From: Owenia fusiformis
Lineage: Eukaryota; Annelida; Polychaeta; Sabellida; Oweniidae
NCBI GenBank assembly: GCA_903813345.2
Contig: CAIIXF020000007.1
Location: 12,333,031 to 12,397,030, forward strand
Length of the DNA: 64,000 nt
Reading direction: 5' to 3'
The notes beneath the pieces were generated by a model, which worked only from the letters and a program-made list of their open reading frames with translations, was not told where the DNA came from and ran no database searches. Shown here one piece after another: positions 37,905-52,900 of this stretch (positions are counted from its first letter, which is position 1; every line of letters starts with the position of its first letter). The position numbers were made by a program, and so were the translations under genes.

Positions 37905-40900
37905 TTTCGGTCGTTCTTCTCGTCGATTTTTTTCTTACGGAATTTCCTCTAAATTTGAAGAGCTGTAATGAATTAAAATTACGAACGTTACTTATTCAGT
38001 AATTACGGTTCAATATAGACAATATAGATTCTACGTTTGTAAAGTTTTGGAGTTTCAATACGGGTTTCAATTATGCATATGAGTTAGATATGTTGCATCA
38101 TGTTAAATATGTTGAATTATACAATCGATGATGATTGAGATACACTGACTTGTATTCTACAGTAACTTGACAAAGTGTCCCTACACAAAGAACTTTGACG
38201 TTCGTCAATTTAGTATATATTTACTGTGCATGTTGAAATTTTGCAATTTTAAGTAAACCACTGAAAATTCTAGTTATTCAAACATTCTGAAGAATTATCA
38301 ACCTTCAATTAATAGTCGTGTAGGTGCACTAATGCATTTTTGCAAGAATGAAACTTTGCTAGTCACGTGATCAAACAAAATGTCAATCCAAAAATTTTCT
38401 CCTCGTAAAATTGAGTTTTAGAGCTAAAATGACATAGCACCCCCAATTAAAAGACAACGGAGGAAAGAAGAACCGATAGACAACTTGACTAGAGCAGAAA
38501 AATAACGACAAAGGACCGTACTAACCTGAATCTGGCCTCGGAAGCATAGGCCAAGGGTAAAGTAATAGTAAGCCGTATATAGAAGAGACAGGTGAACAAC
38601 TCTGACTTAGACCACTTGTTAAGATGGAGATTTCAACAATTTTAAGTGTATTACTTTCAAAAAGCCATGGGGAGTTGATAGAAAATTGATAGTTTGTAGC
38701 TCTTACCTAAGATTGAAACTCAGTCAGATGATGTAGAGTGAATAATGCTGTCTAAAAGAGAGAATTTCTGAAAACCTGCAATTGCCTGGCAAGTTCATTA
38801 GTAAACAAGTGATCTGATTGGTCACTGCTGACCTCCCTGACCTCCACCAGTGACAATCAGTTTCAGCTTGCCAGGCAATTGCAGATATCCATAGTTGTTG
38901 TTTTATATGCAGTATTATATGCAGTTTTTAGATAAAGATTTGAAAAAAACAATGATATAAATTTGAAAAACACTTTGAAGAAGATTTTGGAGAGATTTGG
39001 GAATACAATTTGATACCAGTAAGGAGAACTAGTGCCAAGACTAAAAAAATTTGAAAAATTTTCAATCTTACTTGTGGACCTGTCTCTTCTATATACAGCT
39101 TACTATTACTTTTCCCTTGGCCTATGCTCGGAAGTGTAGAAATTTTGAACAAAAGAAAACCCCGCCAAATTACGACATCGGATATGGCTTCAAAAGATTC
39201 TCCAAGAGTAAGACATTCAAGTGTAAATCTTCTAGGGAATATTGTTCTTAGTGATCTTGGAATCGCAAAAGATAGTGAAAAGGGATCGGATTCAGAGATT
39301 GAAAATGAAATGTCGCAAAATATTGCCGAAAAGGTACCTGCAGAAAATGAGTCCACTTCCGGTGAAAGAAAAAATACACGTTCATCGACGAAAGCTGCAA
39401 AAAACAACAAGGTAAAGGTAAAAAAAGACACCAAGAGGAAAGACAAAGGTGACGGAGAGGGAGTTGGCAAGGTAATTATTGACTATCCATGTGAATTCTG
39501 TAAAAAACCACCCGCAGAAATCCAGTGTGAGCGTTGTTTGAAATGGGCTTGTATCACATGCCAAGACCTGTCCCTAAATCTGATTGGAATTCTTCAAAAG
39601 CACAAAAATATTCATTGGTACTGTAAACAATGTAGTCCCATTGTAGACCAGTCAGTTCAAGCATCAAGATCGGCAAGACCAAAAACAAATGACTCAAATT
39701 TAACTGATCCCCTTGTTGAGACACAATTACAGCAAATATCAACAGTTCTCGGAGAAATAACAACAAAATTAGCCGACATATGTACAGGGGAAGCAGGATA
39801 AGGTATCACCCCAAAACAATTCCGAGAAAAGCAATTCCACTCAAAGTAATACTGAATCAGAACATGTGCCCCCTCAGCCAGCCAATACAAATGTAACAGC
39901 ATCACTGCGTGAATATGCTGAAAGGGAAAAACGCAAAAACAATCTAGTCATATTTAATATTCCAGAAAGTAAAGCCAGCACACCACGTCAAAGATTGTTG
40001 GATGATACAAAGAAAGCAGATGACCTTATCGCGGATGGACTTGAATTAGAAGTCGAGCTTGAGAAATCATTCCGTCTAGGAAAACCAGCCCCGAACAAAA
40101 CTCGACCACTGCTAGTAGTCACTAAAGAAACAAGGGATAAGTATGAAATCCTACGTAATGCCAAATCGTTGAGGAATAAAGGGGACAACTACAGAGACAT
40201 ATACATTAAGCCTGATATGACACCCCTTGAAAGAGATGATTCACGTCGACTGCTTGAGGAACTGAGAAGTCTTCCTAATAATGGAAAAGACTATATCATA
40301 AAGAAGGGAGTTATAATCCCCAGGAACACAACTGCACAAGCCAGGCCCCGTGGAAATACTTCATCTAATGAAGCTAAGAAGAGCGGAGGACAGGAAACGA
40401 CAATTAATGAACAGCCTACCCCAGCACCAGAAATCAACAAACTGCCAAAACAGCCGCCTCTTTTGATTGTAACGCAGGAGGGTGATTCGGGGGACGAGGA
40501 CGAGTAACCCCTAGACAAAACAGTAATGTAAATATTGTAAATAGTGTAAATAAACTGAAAGTGATATATACGAGGGGTGATTCAAAAGTAATGGACAAAA
40601 TTTTATAGGCATTCTAAATTTCACCCAATCAGTCTAATTTTTTCACAGTGAATAGATCAATCAATTTTCTACTTTGTGTCGAATTCTCATTTAAATGCAT
40701 TTGAAATTGTTTCAGCTATGCGTAACCATGGTAACAAGGGTAAGCATGGGTGGAATTGGTTTTTTAATGATAATTGAATGTTTTTGTCATTTTTGCTTGA
40801 TTTCGTTTTAATGACTCAATTACCACACATGATATGTCTAACAAGCATGGTAATGCAATTGTCAAGCAAGACTCACATGCCCATGTGTTTGCTGTTGAGT

Positions 40901-43900
40901 TCTAAATTCAGCAACCAATTGTGCTATGACATCACAATATTTCTAAGAATGATGAGTCACAGTGAGTCAGAAAGTAGATCAGACTCTTAGACTCACACAC
41001 ATCCAAGAAATGTCTACTTTACAACAAATCAAAGTTAAGCAAAGGATTGAGCTAGTTCAGGATACTCTTGCAGCATTCATGGACATGCCTCAACTTCCAC
41101 ATGCTCCATATAGCCCTGATACTGCTCCTTGTGATTTCTATCTTTTTCCCACCCTTAAGATGGCATTAAAGGGACAATCCTTTCAGACATTAGCTGAGCT
41201 GCAAATGGCTGTACAAAAACAGCTGAACACCATGGCTGCTGATGGATTTGGGCATGTGTTCTCTGCATGGGTGCGCCGACAGAAGACAGTAATTGAACTT
41301 GGAGGAGAATACATTGAGGATTGAATATAATTCAAATGGATGATCATCAGGAATAATAAGGAATGATACGGATTATTATTGAACTTACTGCGATATGCTT
41401 TTCATATACATCTTGCATTGCAAAATATATTGCACCAGCAAACTTTTCATTGAAAATCCATTTGTTATTATGATGAAAATAGCCTTAAAAATGGATTCTG
41501 GGTGTATGCACCATGATCCAAGAGAAGTGCTCTATCTCAAAATGTATTTGCATTTAGTTAATAACATTTTAACATCTAATAGATAATTGATTAATCTTTA
41601 TTTGTACAAAGTTTCATTCAAATCTGGTAAAGGTAAGCGTGCCTATAAAATTTTGTCCATTACTTTTGAATCACCCCTCGTACAAACATTGACAGTCTTC
41701 CGAATAAAAAAGATGAACTCGAATTGTTAGTCCATAATATGAAGCCAGATGTAATCGGAGTTGTTGAAGTTAATGTTAAAAGAAAAGACTATGAATTATC
41801 TGAAGCACAAATTTCTCTCCAAGGGTATACCCCCTTCACTAACAACCTGCAAGAAAATACTAGAGGTGTGATAGTTTATGTCAAGGAGAACTTAAAATGT
41901 CATCAACTTGAAACAGACCATAACGTCAAGGAATCAGTATGGCTGAATATGAGTTGTGGAAAGGACAATGCAATAATTGGCTGTATATATAGAAGCCCAA
42001 CAAGCGAGGAAACAAACTCAGAAGCCCTATTTGACCAGATAAAAAACAATTGTGACAAAAAACCAACGCATTTACTTATTATGGGGGACTTCAATCTTCC
42101 AGGAATAAACTGGGAACTAAATTGTACAACTCCAGGATGCCCTGACAGAAGAATTGCTGATGTATTCACTGAACTTGTAGATGATACCTTCCTCTACCAG
42201 CATGTAAGTGAGCCAACGCGGGGTGATAATATCCTTGATCTAGTACTGTCAAATGAAATGGACATGGTTTCAGATCTGGAGATACAGGCAGGAATAGGGA
42301 AAAGTGATCATCAAGTAATAAGTTTTGTCCTTCATTACCAGGCTGAGTTTACAGTACAAGAACGATTAATCCCCCTACTGAACCAGGCCAATTATGAAAA
42401 GATGAAGGAAGAACTGAGCATCGACTGGGACAGTGAATTTAAAGACAAGGATATTGATGAATGCTGGGACATGTTCAAAAGAAGAATGGACGAAAGTTAT
42501 AGTAAAAATGTCCCACAAGTCAAGGCTAGAAAAACAGCAAAAGCATGGATGGATAAGAGATGTTTAGCACAAATCAAACGAAAACATGGTGCATGGAAGA
42601 GGTACCAAAGAACGAAGAAGGGAGAGGAATACCAGCAATACGTTAAGGAGAGAAACCAGGCTAAAAATGAGGTAACTAGAGCTATCAAGGAATTTGAAAG
42701 GAATATTGCAAAATCAGCAAAATCCCAACCAAGGAAATTTTGGGGGTACAGCAACAGCAAAATGAAAACAAGGAGTGGAATACCCCAGCTCAACAGAGAG
42801 GATGGCACAACAACAACTAGTGACTTAGATAAAGCAGAAGAGCTGAATAGATTCTTCTCTAGTGTCTTTACCAAGGAGAACAAGGATAACATACCAACAG
42901 GTCACTATATCAGAATAACAAGTTACATCGAGGCCTGGACTTTCACAGAAGATGAAGTAATGAAAAAGCTGGAGCTTCTAAGAACAAACAAGTCACCCGG
43001 ACCAGACAAGATAAAACCCCGCATATTAAAGGAACTCAGATGTACCATATGCAGACCTCTATACCTCCTATTCAAGATGTCAACAAACTCTGGAACGCTG
43101 CCTCAAGATTGGAAACAAGCTAATATTTCACCGATATTTAAAAAAGGGAAGAAAAACCTATCTACCAACTACAGGCCAGTAAGTTTAACGTCCATAGTAT
43201 GTAAGATACTCGAATCCATTATTAGAGAAAGGATCCTGTCACACTTATCAGAAAACAACCTTTTGACGCAATGCCAGCATGGCTTCCTACCGTGTCGATC
43301 ATGTGTAACCAATCTCTTGACGACTCTTGAAAAATGGACTGAAGTTCTCGATAGTGGTAGCAATATAGACGCAATTTACCTAGACTTTAAGAAAGCATTT
43401 GACAAAGTCCCCCACGAGCGTCTTATAAAGAAAATTGAAAATCTTGGAATTATGGGTAATGCCCTCCAGTGGTTGAAATCCTTCCTCGGAGCAAATACAG
43501 GAAATGACCAATTCGACCCCGCGAATCGAGCCTCAACAGACAATGCTGAGAGTGGAAATTCACAATTAAGGAAACAACGAGTAATAATCAATGGAGAAGC
43601 ATCGTCATGGAAAGATGTCACTTCTGGAATCCCGCAGGGAACCGTTTTAGGACCGGTAATGTTTCTCGTATTTGTAAATGACATACCCCAGACTGTTAAC
43701 AGCCCTCTGATAATGTTTGCAGACGATACAAAACTGTACCGGGAAGTGAACACCACGGATGACTGTGACGAGCTACAGGAAGACATCCAATCCCTAATGA
43801 ATTGGACAAATGATTGGCAACTTCAATTTAACAGTGAAAAATGCAAGGTCCTAAGAATTGGTAAATCTTCTCCAGACTACAGTTACACTATGGGTAATAC

Positions 43901-46900
43901 AGTTCTCCAGGAATCAGAATGTGAAAAAGACTTGGGAATGATGGTGGCGAATGACTTAAAGAACAAAACACACATACTGATGGTGGTAAAAAAGGCCAAC
44001 CAAATTCTTGGTCTTATCCGAAGAACTTTCCAGTTTTTGGATCCTTCAAATATGATGATGTTATATAAGGCTATGGTCAGGCCACACTTGGAATATGCAA
44101 ACACTGTATGGTCACCATACTTAATACAGGATATTGAAGCTATTGAAGCAGTCCAGAGGAGAGCTACGAGATGCATACCAGGATTCCAAGATAAAGAGTA
44201 CTCCCAAAGACTTATGGACCTAAAGTTACCATCACTTGTGTTCAGGCGCTTAAGAGGGGATATGCTTGAAACTTGGAAAATCCTCAATGAAAAATATGAC
44301 ATTCCAATTAGCAATATTCTACCTCTATCACATAACATAGGAAGGACCAGAGGCAACAATAAGAGAATCTTGAAAAAACAAAACAGATTGATTTTAAGAC
44401 AAGGATTCTTTACCCAAAGGGTAGTAAACTCTTGGAATTCCCTCCCCCAAGAAGTAGTGGAAGCTGATGACCTGAATCACTTTAAGAGTAAGCTTGACAG
44501 ACTATGGAGCGACCACCCAGCCAAATACAACTATAGAGCCTTGAAGTAGACACAAGTCAATTAATTGGGGTCAATGCTAAACAATTATGCTCATTTTATC
44601 TAAAGAACGGCCAAAGGTCAAGACGACCTAAGCAGTGAAACTATAACTATAACTATATAACTATAACTAGATGATGTATGGAATGAGTTATGTTTTGAAA
44701 ATAGCACATGGTCATGAACACAGACACGGGAACAAGCTTACAGTTGGGGACAAAAATAAATGACAGGTCGATTTTCGATCACCATTTCCTAATTATGGTG
44801 GTCTGAAAGCCCATAATTTCCAATATTGTCTAGATATATATCCCTTAAAATTTGTATATTTTACATTTTGTATAATCTCATCCACTGATGTATGGCCTCT
44901 TGTAAATTCTCTTATTTTTAACATGGGAAATCCTCACTTCAGCAAATCCACCTGTCATTTATTTATGTCCCCAACTGTAGAGTCTAAAGCTTAGGCCAAG
45001 GTAACCAATCTCGAGTAGATAACTGGGCCAGACGGGTTTGGTTAAGGCCAAGGGTAAAGTAATAGTAAGCCGTATATAGAAGAGTCTCTTCTATATACAG
45101 CTTACTATTACTTTTCCCTTGGCCTATGGGAACAAGCATGCAAGAGTTCATCCCCTCCCACTCACTATGTATTAGGTTTTTTACATTAGCTATACAGTGA
45201 CTGGGGGAGGGGGTTATAAGGGGGGGGGGATTCAATCTTCCTGTGCCTGTGGTCATGAAATTTCATCAAAGTCGAAAGTGCACCCTGACCTAAGGAAAAG
45301 AATATCCAACAAGCAACAACAGATCTGAGATCAACTCTGCTAAGCTACCCACCGAGCACTGAAAATGCGGCGAAAGAGGCCTTCAAAGTTGGAATTTCTG
45401 ACTGACGCCTAAAATGAATAAAAGTAAGTTTTATAAAATACTTTGACTGAATACTTTGACTAAACAAACTGTCCCAACAATTGTCGCTACGAGACTGCCT
45501 AGTGAGTATTTGCTCCCGTACTGACAATTGTCGGTACTGGAGACTGCCCAGTGAGTCTACATCTACATCAATAATCCGCAAAAGGCTAATAAGCCCATTT
45601 ACAGCAGATATATAGTTTAACAGTGATATAATTTGAATAGAATACAATTTGAACCTTAACATTTAAAAAATAGATCTATGGTTTACAACTCATTTTAAAA
45701 TGTACACTGAAATCATGCAACACTTCTCCGCTTAAGGAGGCATCTTCCCCAAGGTCACAAGGAGTATTTGCTCCTGTACCGACAATTGTCGTCACTCTAT
45801 CGCCTCCTAAAGTCGATTTCATGGCCTGACTGTGTCAGTAGAACTTGGAAAATAAGATTTAGGAGTCTGAGGGAATGAAGGAAGTCTTGAAATTTGCTAC
45901 CCTTGAAATGTGTGTTCTAACCTCTAGAGCAGCGCTTCCATTAGGTTAGAAAATTTGTGAGTCCCAAGGACGCAATTTTTTTTAAAAGTGTGTCCTTTGA
46001 AAAAAAGTGTGTCCCCTATTTCTCCCTATTTTTCCCTATATCGAACTCTGTTTCCCATTCGGGAATGTATGTTCTAACCTTACTTGTCATATTTTCAGTT
46101 TTTGATTTCTTGCCGCGAATTTAAAATGGAAGTAAACGTTAAGTACGGACTGAATAACGTTGTTCGTTCATTCGACAATGAATACATTTTATTTCATGAA
46201 TAACCTAATATTTGTTTCTGAATAGGAAAAACTGTGGCGTGTGTCATGGTTTCAAATCTAAAAATAAACAAAGTCGAAAAAATTCGAGAGAATCATGATT
46301 ATTTGTAAATATTCAACATGTTGAGCCTTATTTACGATTCAAATAAAGGTGAGAGATCATAATTATTTGTTTTTGTTAGGTATCGTTGTAAACACATTGT
46401 AGTATTGACCTAAAAAAATTTCGCGTCCAAAAAACGGAAATATTTTCAATTTTTGTTTCCTCCAAATTATTTTTGAGTCCTTAACATGTACGGGACGCCG
46501 TTAATGCAAGCCCTGCTCTAGAGGGTAAGTAAGACTCCTAATCTTCAGGTAAATCTTATTTTCCAAGTTCTATCGACGCAGTCAGGTCATGAACTCTACT
46601 CTAGTAGGGCAGATAGAGGACCAACATTTTCAAAAATAAATGCACTAGTTTCACTCTTGTTTGCATCATTCACTGATAGTGTAGTTGTTTGCCTCCCCGG
46701 CTGCTATGCACATGGTACAATAAAGTACTAGTCGAAAAAGCATACACAACTTGTAATATTAGGGTAAGTGTGGTAAAAAGTGATGCAATGACTAGTCTTT
46801 TATTGTTTGCATTAAATCAAGCAAATATAAAATACTAGTCGAAATAGCATTCACAACTTATACTAATGTGGTAAGCGTGGTAAAAAGTGATGTAATGACT

Positions 46901-49900
46901 AGTCTTTTATTGTTTGCGTTAATCATCAAGCAAACACAAAAATAATCAATTTGATGGGATAATAAGGAAAGTGCAAGCTAACCCACTCCCACAGTGCAAT
47001 AGGTAAATTTTAGGAGAAGATGCAGGCGAAGGTTCACACAAAACCACACATTAATACAATGAATATGATTAAGATTAGATCTAATGATTTTATGATAACA
47101 TAAATATGGTGATTAAATAATGTCATGCAATATGATTTATAAATATAGCAAATTAATATAAAGATTAAAAGTGATAATTAAATATATGTATGTCAATGTG
47201 CAATACTACATGTATGAATAGAAATGTAGGAAAATGTCTAGATCAGATCTGTAATAATTCAAAATTATCTAAATCTGTTATTCATGTAACTTGTAAGTTA
47301 AACATTCAGAATCACAACATAAATTATGTCATGTGAAATGCGGCCTAAAAACAGTTCTGTTTGATGAATCTAAGATATGAATTATTTGTTATTTGGCCTT
47401 GAAGTAGTTAAACCAGAAAACATATGAATAAACAGATAAACCGTGTTGATAAATTGTCTTCCACAAAGTTCAGACTTTCAGACGCCAAAGAATTCAACCT
47501 TTGACCCCAAATTGCTTCTGACTGATCCAGAAAAGAATGTGTAAAAATATGTTGAGAAATTGTCTTAATATTCAACCTCCCTTTAAATTGTACTATGATA
47601 TTTCTAATGATTCGATATAGTAAGAATATTGGTAAATTAATAAACGGATGCGTTGGTAAACATTAAGTCACGTGACATCAACAAAAGCCGTCTGCTTTTA
47701 TAAATGGCGCTAAAATATTTGATTCGTTACTCAAACTTGATATAATCATTCATCCAACTATGGGGCCTTTATATTTCGTGTGAAAGTATATTTGCAATTC
47801 ATAGACTTCTAAAACCAAAACAATTGATACGACAATGTCGATACAATGTCATCAAAACAATCAAAAAATCTATCAGTCCAATTCATTCAGTAATCTAGCT
47901 TTAATCTCTTTGAGATTCCTTCTAGATCTAGTATTCAATCTATCATACCTATTTAGAACATGAATGAAGCTCAAATCTTACTCACCCACATAATCTACTG
48001 ATCTACTTTTGCTGAATGTTATCTTGTTCAAGATCTCGATGGCTTTGGAAATCAACTACGGCTTTCTCAAAATAGCCTCGCTTTAAATAGGGAATTTCTT
48101 ACGGGGATTCCCCAAACATCATATTCCAAATTTAGAAGATTTGTCAAATAATAGGAAACGTTTGCATCTTTCTCCTCACTGTTTACCAACATTGTTAATG
48201 TTTATCAACAATCAATGACTCAAAGGTATTCGTAGAAGCATAATATTTGGTGTAATCGAAGGTAAGTGAAAATATGGTTATTTTGATTTGACTTCTGGGT
48301 TATCTCAGATGACGGTATGTTACAACTGCCCCCCTCCAAGAAAATATTTTGCCCTCAAAACACTAAGAATGAGAATAAGATTATAAATAATTCAATCCCA
48401 TACAATACCATGCCCGTAGCCAGCTTTTTGTAAGGGGGGACTCGACCCCCCCGCAACCCCCCCAAAAAAAATTCCCCATGCTAAACCAAGCCCCTTTGTA
48501 TTGTAAAGGACAGTGGCGGATTCGGAAGCTAACAAGGGGGGCCCACACTTTAAGTCATGGAAAAATATCCGCACTTGCGAGGAAAAACTTTTAAAGGCCC
48601 TAAAACCAAATTTGGGCCAAAATTCTGAAAATTTATGGCCAGCTTTTTGAAATAATAATTAAGGCCCATAAAGGTCAAGTAAGGCCCAAAAAGGCCCACT
48701 AAAGAGGCCCTACAATATTTTTGGGCCAACATTCTTTTCTTGGCCCATCCTATGGCCGCGCAGAAAACCTTTGAGGGCCCTATAACCAAAATTTTGAAGG
48801 GCCCAAAAAGGTCAAGTAAAGACCAACTAAAGAGGCCCTACAATATTTTTGGCCCACCATTTTTTCTAGGCCCATCCTAAGGCCTCGCGTAATTCGGGCG
48901 GAAATTTGGCCTTAAACTGAACAAAAAATAAAGCCCAAAAAGGTCAATTAATGCCTAATGAGGCCCACTAAAAAATATTGTAGGGCCAATATTTTTAACT
49001 GGGCCTATCCTATGGCCACGCGGAAAACCTTTTAGGGCCCTAGAACCAAAATTTGGGCCTAAATTTTGAAAATTTATGGCCCGTTTTTGAAAATTTAGCC
49101 TAAAATTGAAATAATAAGGCCCAAAAAGGTCAAGTAAAAAGGTCAAGTAATAGCCCGTTTTTGAAAATTCGGCCTGAAATTGAAAAAATAAGGCTCAAAA
49201 AGGTCAAGTAATGCCCAAAAAGGCCCACTAAAGAGGCCCTGCAATATTTTTGGGCTAACATTTTTTCCGGGCCTAGGGCCCCATCCTCCCCCCTCCTGGA
49301 ACCGCCAGAAGGCTATGTTTAACAAAACACAAAGGACGATCCTAAAAAACAGAGGGAAAGGCACAAATACATGTATGTCCGCGAAAAATAATTGGGCCAA
49401 AATTTGAAAAATAATACCCAAATTCAGGGTCTGACCTTAACTTTTTTTACCAGTAGCAAGGATTTGCTACCTGCTACTAAAACAAGGAGCAAATTCCCAT
49501 ATTCAGGTAGCAACAAAAATGCTCCAAGAAAATATTATCAGGTAGCAAATTGCTCCTCAAATTGCACTGAATGAAACGACCATTTTTTACGTTCAAGAGT
49601 CATCTGAGAACAATTTGTGGTTTTTCAGACCAAAATCCGCATGTTTTCATTGAAAATAGGAGAATGAATCATCTAATCCTAATAATGAAGGTAGTATAAT
49701 CAATTGGGGGGGGGGGGGGGCGGAAACAAATTATAGCGTATATGCGCCCCCCCCCAGAAATTTTTGAAATTTAGACCCTCTCTGGTGCATTCTGAGCATA
49801 TCTCAGCACAAAATTTCCCATAATAATATTTATATAAAAAATAATAAAAATAAAAATAAGAAAAAATTGCGTTTTTAGAAAACTTTATTTTTATTTTTTC

Positions 49901-52900
49901 AGATAAATTATGCAGATTTTTAAACTTTTTTCTGAAAACATTTAACCATTGTTCCTCACTCTGATATAAATTAATAAACTCAATATTCCTTTCTGACATA
50001 TTATCAATCTCAATGAAATATAAAGATCAACATTCAATTTGATGTGTCTTTTTGACTTGTAATATTTTATTTGTTTTCAAATGTTGCCTTTTGTGCTTCC
50101 TCACTATGATGTAAGATAATGCCAAGAAAATCAATTGTATTAATTAAACAGTTTGTTTTCAAGTTTATGTGTAATTGTTAATAATAGTATCCATTGAAGG
50201 TTGGCAGGACAGTGATAAAGGTTTTTTGCTACTGACCCAAAATATAGTGATAAAGGTTTTTTGCTACTGACCCATTAATCTCAAAGCAATTATATGTTTT
50301 GGTTGAGAGGTCAATCAAAATGGTGGCCGGATTACGGTAAGATAATTATCTCAGTGTTCCTCTAAAACACTGCTGATTATCTGCCTATTATACTTAGATT
50401 TTGTCTTCACAAGGTAGGCCAATTTATATTCTTTCATTTGATATGTTTAACTAAATTGAAAGCCGGAGATTTTCCTCTGAAATACATGAGATTCATTGCT
50501 TAAATTTGAGGTAGCAAGCATTTGCTCCCGTGTACGAAGTTTTTGGAGCAAAATGTGAAATCAGGTAGCAAATTTGCTCCTTGCTACCGCTAAGATCGAA
50601 CCCTGAAATTCGAAAAACAATGCACAGTACAGTTGGGGACAAAAATAAATGACAGGTCGATTTTCGATCACCATTTCCTAATTATGGTGGTCTGAAAGCC
50701 CATAATTTCCAATATTGTCTAGATACATATCCCTTAAAATTTGTATATTTTACATTTTGTATAATCTCATCCACTGATTTATGGCCTCTTGTAAATTCTC
50801 TTATTTTTAACATGGGAAATCCTCACTTCAGCAAATCCACCTGTCATTTATTTATGTCCCCAACTGTAATGCCAGTTTGTTAATCTTAATTGCCCAGTGA
50901 ATGTGGGAAAGCGCAAGTTTTTCTTCAAGTAACCAAAAAAGGTAGGTCCACATTTTTTTAGGAGATATCAGGGGGGGGGCTCGTCCGAGCCCCCAGAGCC
51001 CCCCCCCCTGGCTACGGGCCTGAATACATAGTCTAAAGAATACAATACAATACAATACATCCATTATACAATACAAATTTAAAAGATACAATACAATAAA
51101 ATCTGGTACTACAATACAATACAAATACAAACCAACAAACTTGGATAAACGTAGTTTATTCGAGGTATATTATCTTATCTGTATATTAATACACAGTATG
51201 AAAATATGCCAATGTTATAAAGTACTAAAACTCCCTTTTTGCTGTCCTATAATTGATTGAAATCAATGTCCAACATCTCTGGCATATCCAACAATCTCTT
51301 TTCCAACTCTTCGGTTGTGTTACTTTCCACCATGAAATTAATCACCTTCTCATTTGCAGCTTCTTCACTGTCTGTAATGTTTATCAAATCTGTCCCATAA
51401 GGTTCAGTGTCTGCTGCCGAAATGGTGGATGCTGTTTCTGTGTCGGAACCTTTTTCCGATATCCTTTCCTTCTGTTGAGGGACTGGGAGGTCCTGTTGGC
51501 CATCGCATGCCGGTTCGCCAGCCTCTGTGCCATTCGCTTTCTGTTTCCCAGAACGACCAGAAGTAGAACGCAGAAAGTTTACCCTAGGGCCTCTAGGTCT
51601 TTTCGGGTAGGGGAACACCCTTGGTTCCGCACGTGGATTGGGATGCTCTCGCTGGTGTAGTATTAGTTTGGCGCGATCAGCCTCTGGGCACTTAAAGGAG
51701 CAGTTTACATATTCGCACTGTAATGTCATCCTGTGTTCATGTCTCCAAAGGTTGTCTTGAGAGTTAATGTTTATCAACAATCGATGACTCAAAGGTATTC
51801 GTAGAAGCATAATATTTGGTGTAATCGAAGGTAAGTGAAAATATGGTTATTTTGATTTGAGTTCCGGGTTATCTGAGATGACGGTATGTTACACAAACAC
51901 AAAATAATCAATGTGAAGAAATGATAAGGAAAGTGCAAGCTAACCCTCTTCCTTAGTGCAATATATACAATTTAGGTGAGGATGCAGGCAAAGGTTCACA
52001 CAAAATCACACATGAATACAATGAATATGATTAATATTAATGGTTTTATTATGGATATAAATATGGTGAATATATGATCATGCAATATATTATAAATATG
52101 GAAGATTATATAGATTAGAAGTGATAATTAGTTTAAAATGAATGATATCATAGGGTTATTTGCCAATAAACGCACCTCTTCCTTTAGATTTGTCGAAAAA
52201 TATCAAACATTTGCAACTTCTCACTGTTTACCAACATGGTTCGTAGTTCTTGGTTCATGGTTCATTTACAGATGACTCAAAGATATTCATAGAAGCATAC
52301 AGTATACAGTATTTGGAAGTAATCGAAGGTAAGTGAAAATATAGTTTGATTTGACTTCCAGGTTATCTGAGGTGAAGTATGTTACAACTTTGTCCCCGAA
52401 TTTCTTTCCCTTAAAACCTTGGATTTCCTGAAATCGCCCCGGGGAAGATTCAAGCAATCATGAAAAAACCTGATCCCAACAGGCCCAGGACCTTGCCTTT
52501 TCTGAAAAGCCTGTCTTATTTGCCCCAATTTCGAGATTTTAGCTCGTGTATTTGTGACATATATTGGGGCAAGTCACTAGCTTCCTCGGGGTGTTTATGG
52601 GTATAGACATTAACAAATATCAGAAACGCTTTCTGCCTTTCTTCAGAGAAACTGAAAGGTCTCGTTGACAGGCCCATGAGCCGACGGCCTCTAGATCTGC
52701 TCATTGGATAGGGGGACACCCTGGGTTCTTGTCGTGGATTTCGGTGTTTACGTTGATGTAATATAAGTTTTGCCTGTTCAGCCCCTGGGCACTAGAATGT
52801 GCTTTTTGGCTCACACAGTGAGCCTATGGGATTGACCAGGCGTCCGTCCGTCCGTTGGTCCGTCCGTCCGTCCGTCAACATTGGCCGCACAAATTAAAAC